Counted from the first letter of the stretch, positions 38,440-47,521 are shown. The stretch is 64,000 bases of DNA from Nocardia amikacinitolerans NBRC 108937 (GCF_001612615.1 NZ_BDAU01000013.1:124001-188000), one strand, 5' to 3'. Notes: generated from the letters alone by a model not told the origin. Made by a program: numbers and translations.

Positions 38440-38882
38440 CGCTCGTCGGCGCGGCCCACGATGAGGGCGGCCAGCCGGGCAAGCGACTCCTGGTTGCGCA
38501 ATTTCAGCATCGCCCGCTGCAGTTGGCTCGGCAGCAGCTTGCCCGGCCCGCTCATGGCGTGTTCGGTCATCCGAATGTGCGTGGTGTTGGGCTGAATCTC
38601 GGTGAGCTCCAGCAAGATTCGGGCGGAGCCGACCGGCCACAGGCGGGCCTCCAGCTCGATAAGCCGCGGCGGATCGACGTCGCGGACGGTGGTGTGGTCC
38701 CGCACGTTCAGCGGCCACAGGCCGACGCTGTGGTGAATCCGGGTGCCCACATCGGGCCAACCGGGATCGACCTCCCTGATGTGTGAGGCCCCGACCACCC
38801 AGCTGGAATACAACCAGCCGTCGGCGAGGACAGCGAAGGCCTGTTCGGGGTCGACCGGCACGGTCAGTTCGGCATCCAACAT
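38415..38882 (-). CDS. SRPBCC (START-like) family protein
   Basis: This 155-residue protein has the polyketide cyclase/START-like pattern: an N-terminal strand AELTVPVDPEQAFAVLADGWLYSSWVVGASHIREVDPGW, then strands with VGTRIHHSVG and ARILLELTEIQPNTTHIRMTEHA, and a C-terminal helix NQESLARLAALI. Such proteins bind hydrophobic ligands; the ligand is unknown. It is convergent with the lipase gene with a 25-base overlap at 38415-38439. A GGAAGG lies somewhat far (about 13 bases) upstream of the ATG. Confidence 0.85.
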   Translation of the reverse strand: MLDAELTVPVDPEQAFAVLADGWLYSSWVVGASHIREVDPGWPDVGTRIHHSVGLWPLNVRDHTTVRDVDPPRLIELEARLWPVGSARILLELTEIQPNTTHIRMTEHAMSGPGKLLPSQLQRAMLKLRNQESLARLAALIVGRADERYRPTGPT

Positions 38883-39076
38883 GTGCGCATCGCTTCCTTC
38901 CGGCTTCGACTGTCACGTTGCTGGGATCTCGCTCGTCCGCTTATCCAGGGTAGGCGGGAACCCCTACGGCCGCGCGGCAATGCGCCTCCGCTATCCCTGC
39001 CGTGGGTAAACGCCGCCCCAATGCCTGGGGACAGGTGAGTTGCTGCACAGTTGCAATTTGTGTCAAGGTGCTCTGC

Positions 39077-40543
39077 ATGTCCCAAGTAGTGGAATCCGAG
39101 CGGCCGATCCCGGCTCGGACTCTGTTCGGCCACCCGATCGGATTGGCGAACCTGTTCGGCGTCGAGCTGTGGGAGCGGTTCTCCTTCTACGGCATGGTCA
39201 CCATCCTCGGGTACTACCTGTATTACTCGGTGACCGACGGCGGACTCGGGCTGGAGCAGAGCACCGGCGTCGGCATCGTCGGCGCGTACGGCGGCCTGGT
39301 GTATCTGTCCACCGTGCTCGGCGGTTGGATCGCCGATCGGCTGCTCGGGATGGAGCGGACCGTCTTCTACGGCGGCGTGGTCGTCATGGCCGGGCACATC
39401 GCCCTCGCGGTGCTGCCTGGGCTGGCGGGTGTCGGCGTCGGTCTCGTCCTGGTGGCCCTCGGCAGCGGCGCGCTGAAGGCGAACGCCTCCTCACTGCTCG
39501 GCACGCTCTACCCGAAGGACGACGCCCGCATCGACGGCGGCTTCACCCTCTTCTACCTCGGCATCAACATCGGCGCGTTCACCGGACCGTTGCTGACCGG
39601 CCTGCTCCAGACCCACCTCGGCTTCCACTACGGTTTCGGCGCCGCCGCCATCGGCATGGCGCTCGGCCTCACCCAGTACGTGGTCTTCCGGCGAAACCTG
39701 GGCAACGCGGGCCGCGAGGTGCCGAACCCGTTGCCGCGCAGCGCGATCTGGCCCGCCGTCGGCGTGGTGCTCGGCGCCGCGGTGGTCGTCGTCGTGGCCT
39801 TCGCGACCGGGCTGGTCACGCTGGAGAGCCTGCCCGAGGCGACGACGGTGGTGATTGCCGTGGCCTCGCTCGGGTATTTCGCCGTCATGCTCACCAGCGC
39901 CAAGGTCGCACCCGTCGAACGAAGCAGGGTGCGGGCGTTCATCCCGCTGTTCCTCGCCAACGCGGTGTTCTGGTCGTTGTTCCAGCAGATCTTCACGGTG
40001 CTCGCCGTCTACTCCGATGAGCGGATGAACTGGAGCATCTTCGGCTGGACCGCCCCGTCCAGCTGGATCGGCTCGGTGGAGCCGGTGTGGATCATCACGC
40101 TCTCGCCGTTGTTCGCGCTGCTGTGGACCAAGCTCGGCAACCGCGCGCCGAGCACGCCGCGCAAGTTCGCGCTCGGCGTCGTCGGAATGGGTCTGTCGTT
40201 CCTACTGTTCGTGCCGCTCGCCGGATTCGACGACAAGTCGGTGCCCGCGCTGGCGGTTCTGGTGATCATGGCCGGGTTCGCTGTCTCCGAGCTGCTGCTC
40301 TCGCCGATCGGGCTCGCGGTCACCACCCAGCTCGCCCCCGAGGCGTTCCGGGCGCAAATGATGGCGTTGTACTTCTTTTCCGTCGGTATCGGTACGTCGA
40401 TGTCGGGCGTTCTTGCTCGTTTTTACGCCCCTGAGCACGAAGTCGCCTACTTTGGCATCACCGGGGCCGTGGCGATAACGGTGGGACTGATCGTCGCGGC
40501 ACTGGGACCGTGGATCAGTCGCTACATGGCCGGCGTCCACTAG
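39077..40543 (+). CDS. POT/PTR2 family proton-coupled oligopeptide transporter
   Basis: This 488-residue membrane protein has about 14 hydrophobic segments. The proton-coupling motif of the family, ExxERFxYYG, appears as VELWERFSFYGM near residue 30, and FTLFYLGINIGAFTGPLL matches the second PTR2 signature. It imports di- and tripeptides with protons. I chose the ATG at 39077 with AAGGTG upstream. It stands in a plus-strand pair with the amino acid permease at 40599, 55 bases downstream, so the two may be co-transcribed and serve peptide/amino acid uptake. Confidence 0.93.
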   Translation: MSQVVESERPIPARTLFGHPIGLANLFGVELWERFSFYGMVTILGYYLYYSVTDGGLGLEQSTGVGIVGAYGGLVYLSTVLGGWIADRLLGMERTVFYGGVVVMAGHIALAVLPGLAGVGVGLVLVALGSGALKANASSLLGTLYPKDDARIDGGFTLFYLGINIGAFTGPLLTGLLQTHLGFHYGFGAAAIGMALGLTQYVVFRRNLGNAGREVPNPLPRSAIWPAVGVVLGAAVVVVVAFATGLVTLESLPEATTVVIAVASLGYFAVMLTSAKVAPVERSRVRAFIPLFLANAVFWSLFQQIFTVLAVYSDERMNWSIFGWTAPSSWIGSVEPVWIITLSPLFALLWTKLGNRAPSTPRKFALGVVGMGLSFLLFVPLAGFDDKSVPALAVLVIMAGFAVSELLLSPIGLAVTTQLAPEAFRAQMMALYFFSVGIGTSMSGVLARFYAPEHEVAYFGITGAVAITVGLIVAALGPWISRYMAGVH

Positions 40544-40598
40544 CAAACCGGCGGCACCCGGCAATCCCGGCGTCCTGCCTCATCAGTAAGGAGAACAC

Positions 40599-42077
40599 GT
40601 GGCGATTTCGAGCTCTTCTCGGCGAGATGGCCTATTTCGAACGAAGTCCGTCGAGCAATCGATTCGCGATACCGACGAGCCGGACTCGAAACTACGCAAA
40701 GATCTGACCGCTTGGGATCTCACCATTTTCGGTGTCGCCGTCGTCGTCGGCGCTGGCATCTTCACACTCACCGCCCGCACCGCGGGAAACGTTGCGGGAC
40801 CGTCGGTTTCGCTGGCCTTCGTGTTCGCCGCCATCGCCTGCGGCCTGACCGCGCTGTGCTACGCCGAGTTCGCCTCCACCGTGCCGGTGGCGGGCAGCGC
40901 CTACACCTACTCCTACGCCACCTTCGGTGAGCTCGCCGCGTGGATCATCGGCTGGGACCTGATCCTCGAGTTCGCGCTCGCCGCCGCGGTGGTGGCCAAG
41001 GGCTGGTCGCAGTACCTCGGGCAGGTGATGGGCACCGGGCCCGCCGTCGTAGAGCTCGGGCCGGTGACCTTCGACTGGGGCGCGGTCAGCCTGATCACGG
41101 TGCTCGGCATTCTGCTCGCCGTCGGCACCAAGCTGTCGTCCCGGGTGTCGGCGATCGCGGTCGCCATCAAACTCGGCGTCATCGCCGTGGTGCTCGTCGT
41201 CGGCGTGACCTACTTCGACAAGTCGAACCTCTCGCCCTACATCCCGCCGTCCGAGCCGGGCGCTGGCGGCGAGGGCATCCGCCAGTCGCTTTTCTCCTTC
41301 CTGACCGGCGCGGGCAACAGCAACTTCGGCTGGTACGGCCTGCTCGCGGCGGCCAGCCTGGTGTTTTTCGCGTTCATCGGGTTCGACGTCGTCGCCACCA
41401 CCGCGGAGGAGACCAAGAACCCGCAGCGCAACGTGCCGCGCGGCATCCTCGGCTCGCTGCTGATCGTCACCGTGCTCTACGTCGCCGTCTCGCTGGTGCT
41501 CACCGGCATGGTTCCCTACACCGAGCTGTCCGGCGACGACGCGACGCTCGCGACGGCGTTCGCACTGCACGGCGCGGACTGGGCGAAGAACATCATCTCC
41601 ATCGGCGCGCTCGCCGGCCTGACCACCGTCGTCATGGTGATGTACCTGGGACAGACCCGCGTGCTGTTCGCCATGGCGCGCGACGGACTGCTGCCCAAGC
41701 AGCTCGCGCACACCGGTTCCAAAGGCACGCCCGTCCGGCTGACCGTCATCGTCGGCGTGGCCTGCGCGTTGCTCGCCGGTTTCGTGGACTTCGGCACCCT
41801 GGAGGAAATGGTCAACATCGGCACGCTGTTCGCCTTCGTGCTGGTCTCGCTCGGCGTGCTCGTCCTGCGTCGCACCCGACCCGACCTGCCGCGCGGCTTC
41901 CGCGTCCCGCTGGTCCCGCTCATCCCGATCCTCGGCGTGCTCTCCTGCCTGTGGCTGATGCTCAACCTCTCCGTCGAGACCTGGCTGCGCTTCATCGTCT
42001 GGATGCTGCTCGGCTTCGTGGTCTACTTCGCCTACAGCCGCAGGAACTCCCTGCTCGGCAAGAGTCTCGCCGAATGA
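40599..42077 (+). CDS. APC family amino acid permease (CAT type)
   Basis: This 492-residue transporter has about 12-14 transmembrane segments. The first helix carries the substrate-carboxylate motif VVVGAGIFTLTA, followed by AFVFAAIACGLTALCYAEFASTVPVAGSAYTYSYATFGELAAWIIGWDLILEF, typical of the cationic amino acid transporter subfamily. AAGGAGA precedes the GTG at 40599. The N-terminal 40 residues are cytoplasmic and contain a SVEQSI element common to this group. The exact amino acid is not predictable. Confidence 0.93.
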   Translation: MAISSSSRRDGLFRTKSVEQSIRDTDEPDSKLRKDLTAWDLTIFGVAVVVGAGIFTLTARTAGNVAGPSVSLAFVFAAIACGLTALCYAEFASTVPVAGSAYTYSYATFGELAAWIIGWDLILEFALAAAVVAKGWSQYLGQVMGTGPAVVELGPVTFDWGAVSLITVLGILLAVGTKLSSRVSAIAVAIKLGVIAVVLVVGVTYFDKSNLSPYIPPSEPGAGGEGIRQSLFSFLTGAGNSNFGWYGLLAAASLVFFAFIGFDVVATTAEETKNPQRNVPRGILGSLLIVTVLYVAVSLVLTGMVPYTELSGDDATLATAFALHGADWAKNIISIGALAGLTTVVMVMYLGQTRVLFAMARDGLLPKQLAHTGSKGTPVRLTVIVGVACALLAGFVDFGTLEEMVNIGTLFAFVLVSLGVLVLRRTRPDLPRGFRVPLVPLIPILGVLSCLWLMLNLSVETWLRFIVWMLLGFVVYFAYSRRNSLLGKSLAE

Positions 42078-42084
42078 CCCGGCC

Positions 42085-42115
42085 GCCGTGCCCCGCCCTC
42101 TCGGCCGGGCACGGC
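42085..42115 (+). terminator. Possible terminator after the amino acid permease
   Basis: Nine-bp inverted repeat GCCGTGCCC / GGGCACGGC with a 13-base loop, eight bases beyond the permease stop. It is G+C-rich with no T tract. Confidence 0.55.
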
Positions 42116-42204
42116 GTATCCTGAACCCCCGCCGATCCCACAACCCGAGACCCGCCGCGCCACCAATTCCGGTACAGCCGTACGAGTCGGTAGGCTGACC
42201 ACAC

Positions 42205-42278
42205 GCCCCTATAGCCCAATTGGCAGAGGCAGTGGACTTAAAATCCATTCAGTGTCGGTTCGAGTCCGACTGGGGGCA
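42205..42278 (+). tRNA. tRNA-Leu(TAA), with a short variable loop
   Basis: 74-base cloverleaf: acceptor GCCCCTA/TGGGGGC, anticodon arm GTGGA-CTTAAAA-TCCAT with anticodon TAA, T arm GTCGG-TTCGAGT-CCGAC, discriminator A, no encoded CCA. The variable region is only about five bases, unlike the long arm usual for leucine tRNAs. Confidence 0.85.
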
Positions 42279-42432
42279 CTGTTTCGTCGGCTCGCCGCTG
42301 TATTTGCGGCCGAGTGGGTGCCCAAGGAAGTTTTGCCCAGGGAATTCGGGGGGTTGAGCAGGGGGATTTCGCGTAACGGGGTTCGGTCGCCGCCGATGTC
42401 ACAAGCGGATCTCGGGGAGCGGAAGGCGGGCC

Positions 42433-43752
42433 ATGCGGATTTCCCTGAAAAGTGTTGTGGCGCTGGGTATCACATTTGGAATGTGGGTGGTAGCCGGTGG
42501 TTTCGGTGGCACCGCCGCGGCGGAGACGGGCGGGTTGAAGTACTGCGCGGTGAGTCAGGGGCGGCAGTTCGAGACGGCGACTCCGGAGGAGGTCGGGCTC
42601 GACTCCGTGACGCTGGGTAGGGCGATCGCGGCGGCTTCTTCGCCGAATCGGCTGAATTTCAAGGTGTTTCGGAACAATTGTCTGATCGCGTCGGGGCCGC
42701 GGAACGGGTTGAGTGGGGCGGTGCCGTGGAACCTGTGGAGTGCGACCAAGAGCGTGGTTTCGCTGGTCGCGGGCGTTGCCGTGGACGAAGAGCTGCTGCG
42801 GCTCGACGATCCCATCGACAACTATCTGCCGCCCGGACTCGGCGATGCGGAACATCGGGGGATCCGCGTTCGGAACCTACTCACCGAGTCGTCGGGGATC
42901 GATGTCGCGGTGGTGTCCGAGGGGGTGACCGGGCTGGTGGAACTGGATTCCAATGTGGTCGCCCAGGCTTTGGCGATGCCGATCGAGTATCCACAGGGCA
43001 CGAAATGGCAGTACAGCCAGCGCGCCGTCGATCTCATCGCCTACGTGGTGCAGCAGGCGGTCGGCGAGGATTTTCAAGCCTATGCGCAGCGTAAACTCTT
43101 CGACCCGTTGGGTATTCGGGCCAGCGACTATTACTGGGCACGTGATCGCAGCGGAAACACCTACGGCTACGCGCATCTGGTGATGGCACCCGACGATTTC
43201 GCGAAACTCGGTCTGCTGGTCGCCAATCGAGGAAACTGGGGTAGCACTCGGATCGTTTCGGAGGACTACCTGGCGCAGGCTTCGGAACCTTCGCCGTCGC
43301 ACGAGTGCTACGGCTTCTTGTTCGTCGTCAACGGTCCCGGCTGCGCGCCGGAATTCCCCGCTCTGCCGACCGACGCGGTGAAGATGAGCGGCATGATGCG
43401 CCAGGACAACTACATCGTCCCGAGCCTGAACCTGCTGGTCAGTTGGACCGGGTTGACCGTGCCCGGCGAGGCAGGCTTCGCCTACGGCGTGCTCCGCGAT
43501 GTCGCCGGTGCGTTCCGGGAACCGCCGCTGCCCGACCCCGGCCCGTACGTCCCGCTGCCCGACGTCAGCATCACCGACCCGATGATGACCAACCCGGACG
43601 CCACCCTCGCCGCACTCGGACTCGGTCCCTACGCCTATCCGGGCTGCGACCCGATCACCTGCCTGGGGAAGCCGTTGCCGCCGCCGTTCGCCGATTGGCC
43701 CGTCGGCTGCTTCATCGTCGGCTGCTTCACCAACACGCCCGGTCGGCGATAG
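42433..43752 (+). CDS. Secreted serine hydrolase of the beta-lactamase / PBP4-like family
   Basis: This 439-residue product has a signal peptide of about 30 residues ending AAAE. The catalytic SxxK motif is WSATKSVVSLVAG near residue 112, the second motif is YSQ in WQYSQRAVDLIAY (Tyr near 198, with Gln in place of the usual Asn), and a C-terminal region with KMSGMMRQDNY may supply the third motif. Such enzymes are esterases, D-aminopeptidases or peptidoglycan-modifying hydrolases. The last 70 residues are Pro-rich with paired Cys residues, possibly surface-exposed. The ATG follows GGGGAGCGGAAGG. It is a single gene 154 bases after tRNA-Leu. Confidence 0.87.
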   Translation: MRISLKSVVALGITFGMWVVAGGFGGTAAAETGGLKYCAVSQGRQFETATPEEVGLDSVTLGRAIAAASSPNRLNFKVFRNNCLIASGPRNGLSGAVPWNLWSATKSVVSLVAGVAVDEELLRLDDPIDNYLPPGLGDAEHRGIRVRNLLTESSGIDVAVVSEGVTGLVELDSNVVAQALAMPIEYPQGTKWQYSQRAVDLIAYVVQQAVGEDFQAYAQRKLFDPLGIRASDYYWARDRSGNTYGYAHLVMAPDDFAKLGLLVANRGNWGSTRIVSEDYLAQASEPSPSHECYGFLFVVNGPGCAPEFPALPTDAVKMSGMMRQDNYIVPSLNLLVSWTGLTVPGEAGFAYGVLRDVAGAFREPPLPDPGPYVPLPDVSITDPMMTNPDATLAALGLGPYAYPGCDPITCLGKPLPPPFADWPVGCFIVGCFTNTPGRR

Positions 43753-44051
43753 GTCGGTGCGGACCGACCCGGAGTGGCTAGCTGAGCAAGAGCTGAACCT
43801 GGAGTTCTCCGACACGGAACAACTCCACAGCACCAGTCTGAAACGCAGCCACGGCCGGTCGACTCGGCTGGAAGCCGAACCCACGCCCACTGACCGCGGA
43901 AGGTGACGGCACCTAACGCGCCCGGCAGAGTTCGGAGCAAACCTGGGTTCGGCCGAACCAGAGGCGCTTCGTCACCCAAAGGCAGCCCACCGCCACAACA
44001 GCCACGCCGTCCCGAAACCCGCACCGTCCCGAAACCCGTATGCCCGTCAGC
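43753..44051. other. Convergent intergenic stretch, no feature recognised
   Basis: About 300 bases between the convergent serine hydrolase and MFS genes. I see no tRNA, no convincing hairpin and no plausible frame. Confidence 0.5.
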
Positions 44052-45278
44052 TCAGCTGTCGCGGTAGTTGCGCAACACGAGCGCCAAACACCCGGCCGCC
44101 GCCACCGCGAGCCCGGCGTACATCGAGGGATAGCTCAGCCCCGCCGTCTGATGCAGGAACGACAACGTCGCGGGCACGCCGAACCCCAGGTAGCTCACCG
44201 AGTAGAACACCGCCGTCAGTCCCGCGAGATCATCCGGCCGGGCGATGCGCTCGATCTCCTGCAACCCGGCGACGAGTCCGATCCCGTATCCCGCACCGAG
44301 CACGACGGCGGTCAGGATAGTCGCGCCCAGCGTGAGCGCACCGGAAGCCCAAGTGGCGGCGAGCATTCCGCAGGTGACCAACGAAAGCCCGACCACTGCG
44401 GCGCGCGCGGTTCCGGGGCGGTCGATGCGCCGAGCGATCGACTGGATGGCGAATCCGCACCCCAGCGTGATGACGGTGATCGACGCCGAGAACGCGATGG
44501 GCGCACCACTCACATGCGGCAGCATCAGGGTCGGCATCACCGCGTAAGCCGTTGCGGCAGAAGTGAACAACCACAGCGCGGCGGGCAGGGCGATGCAGAG
44601 GAAGCGGCGGTGGCCCGCAGCGGGGATCTTCAGATCGTCGATTAGCCGCTTCGAATCGAACTGAGGCAGAACCGTTTCCGGCGCGCGCGACATCCACGCG
44701 GCGGCGAGAACGCACAGCGCGGCATTGATCAGATAGGTGAGCGAGCCGGGCAGCGGCCCCCACTGCGCGAGCGCACCGGCCACGCCGGCGCCGACGGCGA
44801 ACCCGCCGGTCAAGCTCATCGCCGACCGACGCGCACCGGTTCCCGCGGGCAGCGCCGGCCCGTGCGGTGGCTGTGAAAGCTCCTTGAGCCAGCTGCTGCC
44901 CACCGCCATCGCCAAGCCAAGGGCGACACCACACAGCACCCGCCCCGCCGCGAGCGCGGGCACCGAATCGGAGCCGACGGCCAGCAGGAGGGATCCGCAG
45001 GCCGCGATCAGCGGTGCGGGCAGCATGAGGCGGCGGCGTCCGTAGCGGTCGGACAGTGGCCCGCCGATCAACAGCGCGGGGACGATGCCAAGGACGTAGT
45101 AGAAGAGCAACAGGTCGACCGTCGTCAGCGGAAGGCCGTGGCTCTTGTACATGACCAGCAGCGGAGTGAACTCGTTGCCGCCCCAGGCGATGGCGAAGAC
45201 GGCGGCGGCGACGCCCCACCACCGTCTGGTTCCGGTGGGTGCTTCGGCGGGACGTAGGGCGGTCAGGGTCGTCATCAC
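44052..45278 (-). CDS. MFS transporter
   Basis: This 408-residue protein has 12 hydrophobic segments in two bundles. The MFS A motif is GGPLSDRYGRRRLML near residues 72-86. The start is a GTG at 45278 (or the ATG one codon later), overlapping the GntR stop codon by four bases, so translation is coupled. Co-expression with a FCD-domain GntR regulator suggests import of an organic acid or sugar acid, but an efflux role cannot be excluded. Confidence 0.9.
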   Translation of the reverse strand: MMTTLTALRPAEAPTGTRRWWGVAAAVFAIAWGGNEFTPLLVMYKSHGLPLTTVDLLLFYYVLGIVPALLIGGPLSDRYGRRRLMLPAPLIAACGSLLLAVGSDSVPALAAGRVLCGVALGLAMAVGSSWLKELSQPPHGPALPAGTGARRSAMSLTGGFAVGAGVAGALAQWGPLPGSLTYLINAALCVLAAAWMSRAPETVLPQFDSKRLIDDLKIPAAGHRRFLCIALPAALWLFTSAATAYAVMPTLMLPHVSGAPIAFSASITVITLGCGFAIQSIARRIDRPGTARAAVVGLSLVTCGMLAATWASGALTLGATILTAVVLGAGYGIGLVAGLQEIERIARPDDLAGLTAVFYSVSYLGFGVPATLSFLHQTAGLSYPSMYAGLAVAAAGCLALVLRNYRDS

Positions 45279-45916
45279 AGGCCACGTAGCTCCAGCTGGT
45301 GCACGCCGGCGAGATGGTCGACCAGCGCCGTGGCGAAACCGTCGACGTCACCGCCGACGACCAGCTCCGCGAGGCGGGCGTGCTGGTCGACGATGCGGTC
45401 GATGTCGAGCGGGCCGCGGCGCAGGGCGACGCTGTTCATCCGGCGCTGCCGCTCCCGCAGCGAGTCGTAGAAGTCGGTCAACAGCGGATTGCCCGCCGCG
45501 ACGACGTAGGTGCGGTGGAAGTCGGTGTCCTCGATGGCGAAGGCGTCCAGGTCTCGGCCCGCGGCGAGGGCGCGCTGCCGATCCAGCGAGGCGCACAGCG
45601 ACTCCGCCACGGCACCGGGGCCGGTCGCCGCCAGCGCGCGAACGGCCGCGGTCTCCACGACGTGTCTGGCGTGCGCGACATGCGCGGCTTCGTCGGGCGG
45701 GATCGGTACCACCAGCGCGCCGCGCTTGGGGTAGAGCCGCATCCACCCTTCGGTCTCCAGCCGGAGAAACGCCTCGCGTACCGGCGTGCGCGAGGTGCCG
45801 AGCGCGGCGGCGATCTCGCCCTCGCTGATCAGCTCGCCACCGGGCAGCGCACCCGACAGGATGCGCTCTTTCACCTCGCGATAGGCGTGCTCGGCCGATG
45901 AATACGTCTTAGACAC
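45275..45916 (-). CDS. GntR family regulator with FCD ligand domain
   Basis: This 213-residue protein has the winged helix near residues 10-70 (AYREVKERILSGALPGGELISEGEIAAALGTSRTPVREAFLRLETEGWM...RGALV) and a C-terminal FCD domain with the metal-binding pattern DTDFHRTYVVAAG and DQHARLAELV. FCD regulators sense carboxylic acids. The GTG start lies inside a near-palindrome and follows a TAAGAT element with no ribosome binding site, so the mRNA may be leaderless and the gene self-repressed. It is coupled to the MFS gene. Confidence 0.92.
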   Translation of the reverse strand: MSKTYSSAEHAYREVKERILSGALPGGELISEGEIAAALGTSRTPVREAFLRLETEGWMRLYPKRGALVVPIPPDEAAHVAHARHVVETAAVRALAATGPGAVAESLCASLDRQRALAAGRDLDAFAIEDTDFHRTYVVAAGNPLLTDFYDSLRERQRRMNSVALRRGPLDIDRIVDQHARLAELVVGGDVDGFATALVDHLAGVHQLELRGL

Positions 45917-45927
45917 AAGTTGTATCT
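45911..45927. promoter_or_regulatory. Probable GntR operator over a leaderless start
   Basis: AGACACAAGTTGTATCT is an 8+1+8 inverted repeat with one mismatch per arm. It covers the GTG start codon (45916) and most of a TAAGAT -10-like element (45924-45929, minus strand). Confidence 0.5.
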
Positions 45928-45965
45928 TAGGCAGGCACGCGGCGCGCCTGATCGGCCGGCCCAGC

Positions 45966-46196
45966 TCAGATCAGCGACACGATTATCGCGATAGCGACCA
46001 CGGCGAAGACGGCCACCAGGGCGATCGTGACCGCCATCGCGGCCACACCCGTTCCGGGGAACCGGTGCCTGGTGCGCGGTTCCGGTGCGGAGAGGCCGGA
46101 CGTCTGTGCCGTTTCCGGTGGGGTCGAGCCGGGTGCGACGCCGCCGCCGGGTTCCAGATCGGGGGTGCGCGCGGGATCGGGGTCCATTGCCGACAT
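45966..46196 (-). CDS. DUF6480-like small membrane protein
   Basis: The 76-residue product starts at the ATG at 46196 behind GGGAAGTG. Its head, DPDPARTPDLEPGGGVAPGSTPPET, is the recognisable signature of DUF6480-type actinobacterial proteins; the tail is a single hydrophobic helix of about 25 residues (VAAMAVTIALVAVFAVVAIA). No function is known. A 38-codon gene for another one-helix protein ends five bases before its start, so the two are probably a bicistron. Confidence 0.75.
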   Translation of the reverse strand: MSAMDPDPARTPDLEPGGGVAPGSTPPETAQTSGLSAPEPRTRHRFPGTGVAAMAVTIALVAVFAVVAIAIIVSLI

Positions 46197-46201
46197 GGGA
46201 A

Positions 46202-46318
46202 TCACTTCCCGTCGTTGCCGGGTGTTTCCGGCGACTCGGGTTGCCGTCCGGACATCTTGCGATAAAGGACCACCGCGCCGACGAGCACGGCGATCCCGAT
46301 GATCACCAGTAGCTCCAT
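46202..46318 (-). CDS. 38-residue single-helix membrane protein
   Basis: A short frame from an ATG at 46318 encodes MELLVIIGIAVLVGAVVLYR, a clear transmembrane helix, followed by an 18-residue polar tail rich in Pro, Glu and Lys. It ends five bases upstream of the DUF6480-like start, and the tail's last codons form that gene's ribosome binding site. No good binding site is visible for its own start. I do not know a family; the pairing with DUF6480 suggests a common function in the membrane. Confidence 0.55.
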   Translation of the reverse strand: MELLVIIGIAVLVGAVVLYRKMSGRQPESPETPGNDGK

Positions 46319-46526
46319 GTCCGCCGGTTACCCGCGATCGGGTCCGCCAATCACGTTGTGGGATCTCCAAGGCGGCGCGCGCCGCACTGGTGATTTCCCC
46401 AGCGATCGCCGAACGCGTTGCCGGTGCCCGACTCGCGCAAGGAACATCGAAAGGGATCGCGGTGTGGCGGGACGATGTCGCCGCCTCGCGATCGATTCCA
46501 CAAGCCTGCCGACCCGTGGAAGGTGG

Positions 46527-47003
46527 ATGGCGACGATGACATTGCGGCAGACCTTCGTGACCTATCGGGAGATGTACCGATTCCCCGTCGCGATCATGGG
46601 CACCCAGGTGGTCCTTCGGGTGGGCGTTGTGGGGGTCGTGGCGATGCCCGAGCCGCTAGGCGCGCGCCTGCAGACCTTGCTACAGCCCGCGCAGCACGCC
46701 GGGCCCGTATTCGTCGACCCGGACACCGGCCGGTGGGTCTTCCTCACGGCGGGCATCCCCGCCGGCGAGCCGTCGCACCGGCCCCTGTTCTCCGAGGCCG
46801 ACGTGCGGATCGCGGAGTGGGGTGAACAGGTCGCGCTGCCGTTGCTCAGCGAATCGAGCCGGCCCACCTCGGACGAGCGCCGCTGGCTGTGGCCGCCGGG
46901 TTACGAGCTGCCGCAGCCTGCGCCGTTCGTCAACGAATTGGTCGGCGCTGTACCGAGATTCGGCCACCACGGGGATATGCGGGGTCGCGCGTTAGCCGGT
47001 TGA
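46527..47003 (+). CDS. Conserved hypothetical protein
   Basis: This 158-residue soluble protein begins MATMTLRQTFVTYREMYRF; a second ATG lies three codons in. The GPVFVDPDTGRWVFLTAG and RRWLWPPGYELPQP segments resemble small nocardial proteins distantly like the N-terminal domain of bifunctional primase/polymerase proteins, but no catalytic residues can be pointed to. GGAAGGTGG stands close to the start. It has no membrane segment. Function unknown. Confidence 0.6.
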   Translation: MATMTLRQTFVTYREMYRFPVAIMGTQVVLRVGVVGVVAMPEPLGARLQTLLQPAQHAGPVFVDPDTGRWVFLTAGIPAGEPSHRPLFSEADVRIAEWGEQVALPLLSESSRPTSDERRWLWPPGYELPQPAPFVNELVGAVPRFGHHGDMRGRALAG

Positions 47004-47087
47004 GTTGTCGCGCGGGCAGTTTCGGCGGGACAGGGCTGGGCACCCAGCTGGCGACACTACCGATCCGCTGAACGAGGTGGTCGCATC

Positions 47088-47405
47088 ATGGCATCCGACG
47101 GAGCGTGGGAGATTCCCCCGCTCGACGACGCACCGGATATCGCCCGCACGGCCGAACCGCAACCCGGGGAGACGATAGGCGACGCCAGGAACTGGGCAGG
47201 CTTCGTGCTGGTCGGGATCGGGTTGTCCGCCGTGGTCCTCACCATCGCCATCGCGGCGCTCGGCGCGGACGGAGGGGCGTTGTTCGCGGCCGTCGTCGCG
47301 AGCGCCGCGTTGCTGACGGGTACGGGGTTGCTGTTGTTCGAGCGGCGGAATCGGCGTGCGCGACAGCAAGATTCGAGCAACGAGCAGCAGCCCGCGGCGT
47401 GGTGA
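47088..47405 (+). CDS. Small two-helix membrane protein (UsfY-like layout)
   Basis: This 105-residue protein has a polar head with PGETIGDARNWAGF and two hydrophobic segments (residues about 37-60 and 65-85) with a basic tail. The layout and the GETxxxxxNxxGFxxVGIG pattern recall UsfY of the mycobacterial SigF region; I state this as a resemblance only. GAGGTGG precedes the ATG. A SigF-type promoter could not be confirmed by eye. Confidence 0.65.
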   Translation: MASDGAWEIPPLDDAPDIARTAEPQPGETIGDARNWAGFVLVGIGLSAVVLTIAIAALGADGGALFAAVVASAALLTGTGLLLFERRNRRARQQDSSNEQQPAAW

Positions 47406-47521
47406 GGGGCCGTTCCGCTCGCTCGAGCCGCTTTGGCTAGGCGCCGAGATCCCGCCGTCGCGGACATACACCCTCTCCGGAACGGATCGGTCGGCCCGAG
47501 GGAGTGGTTCGGCTCGACGGA

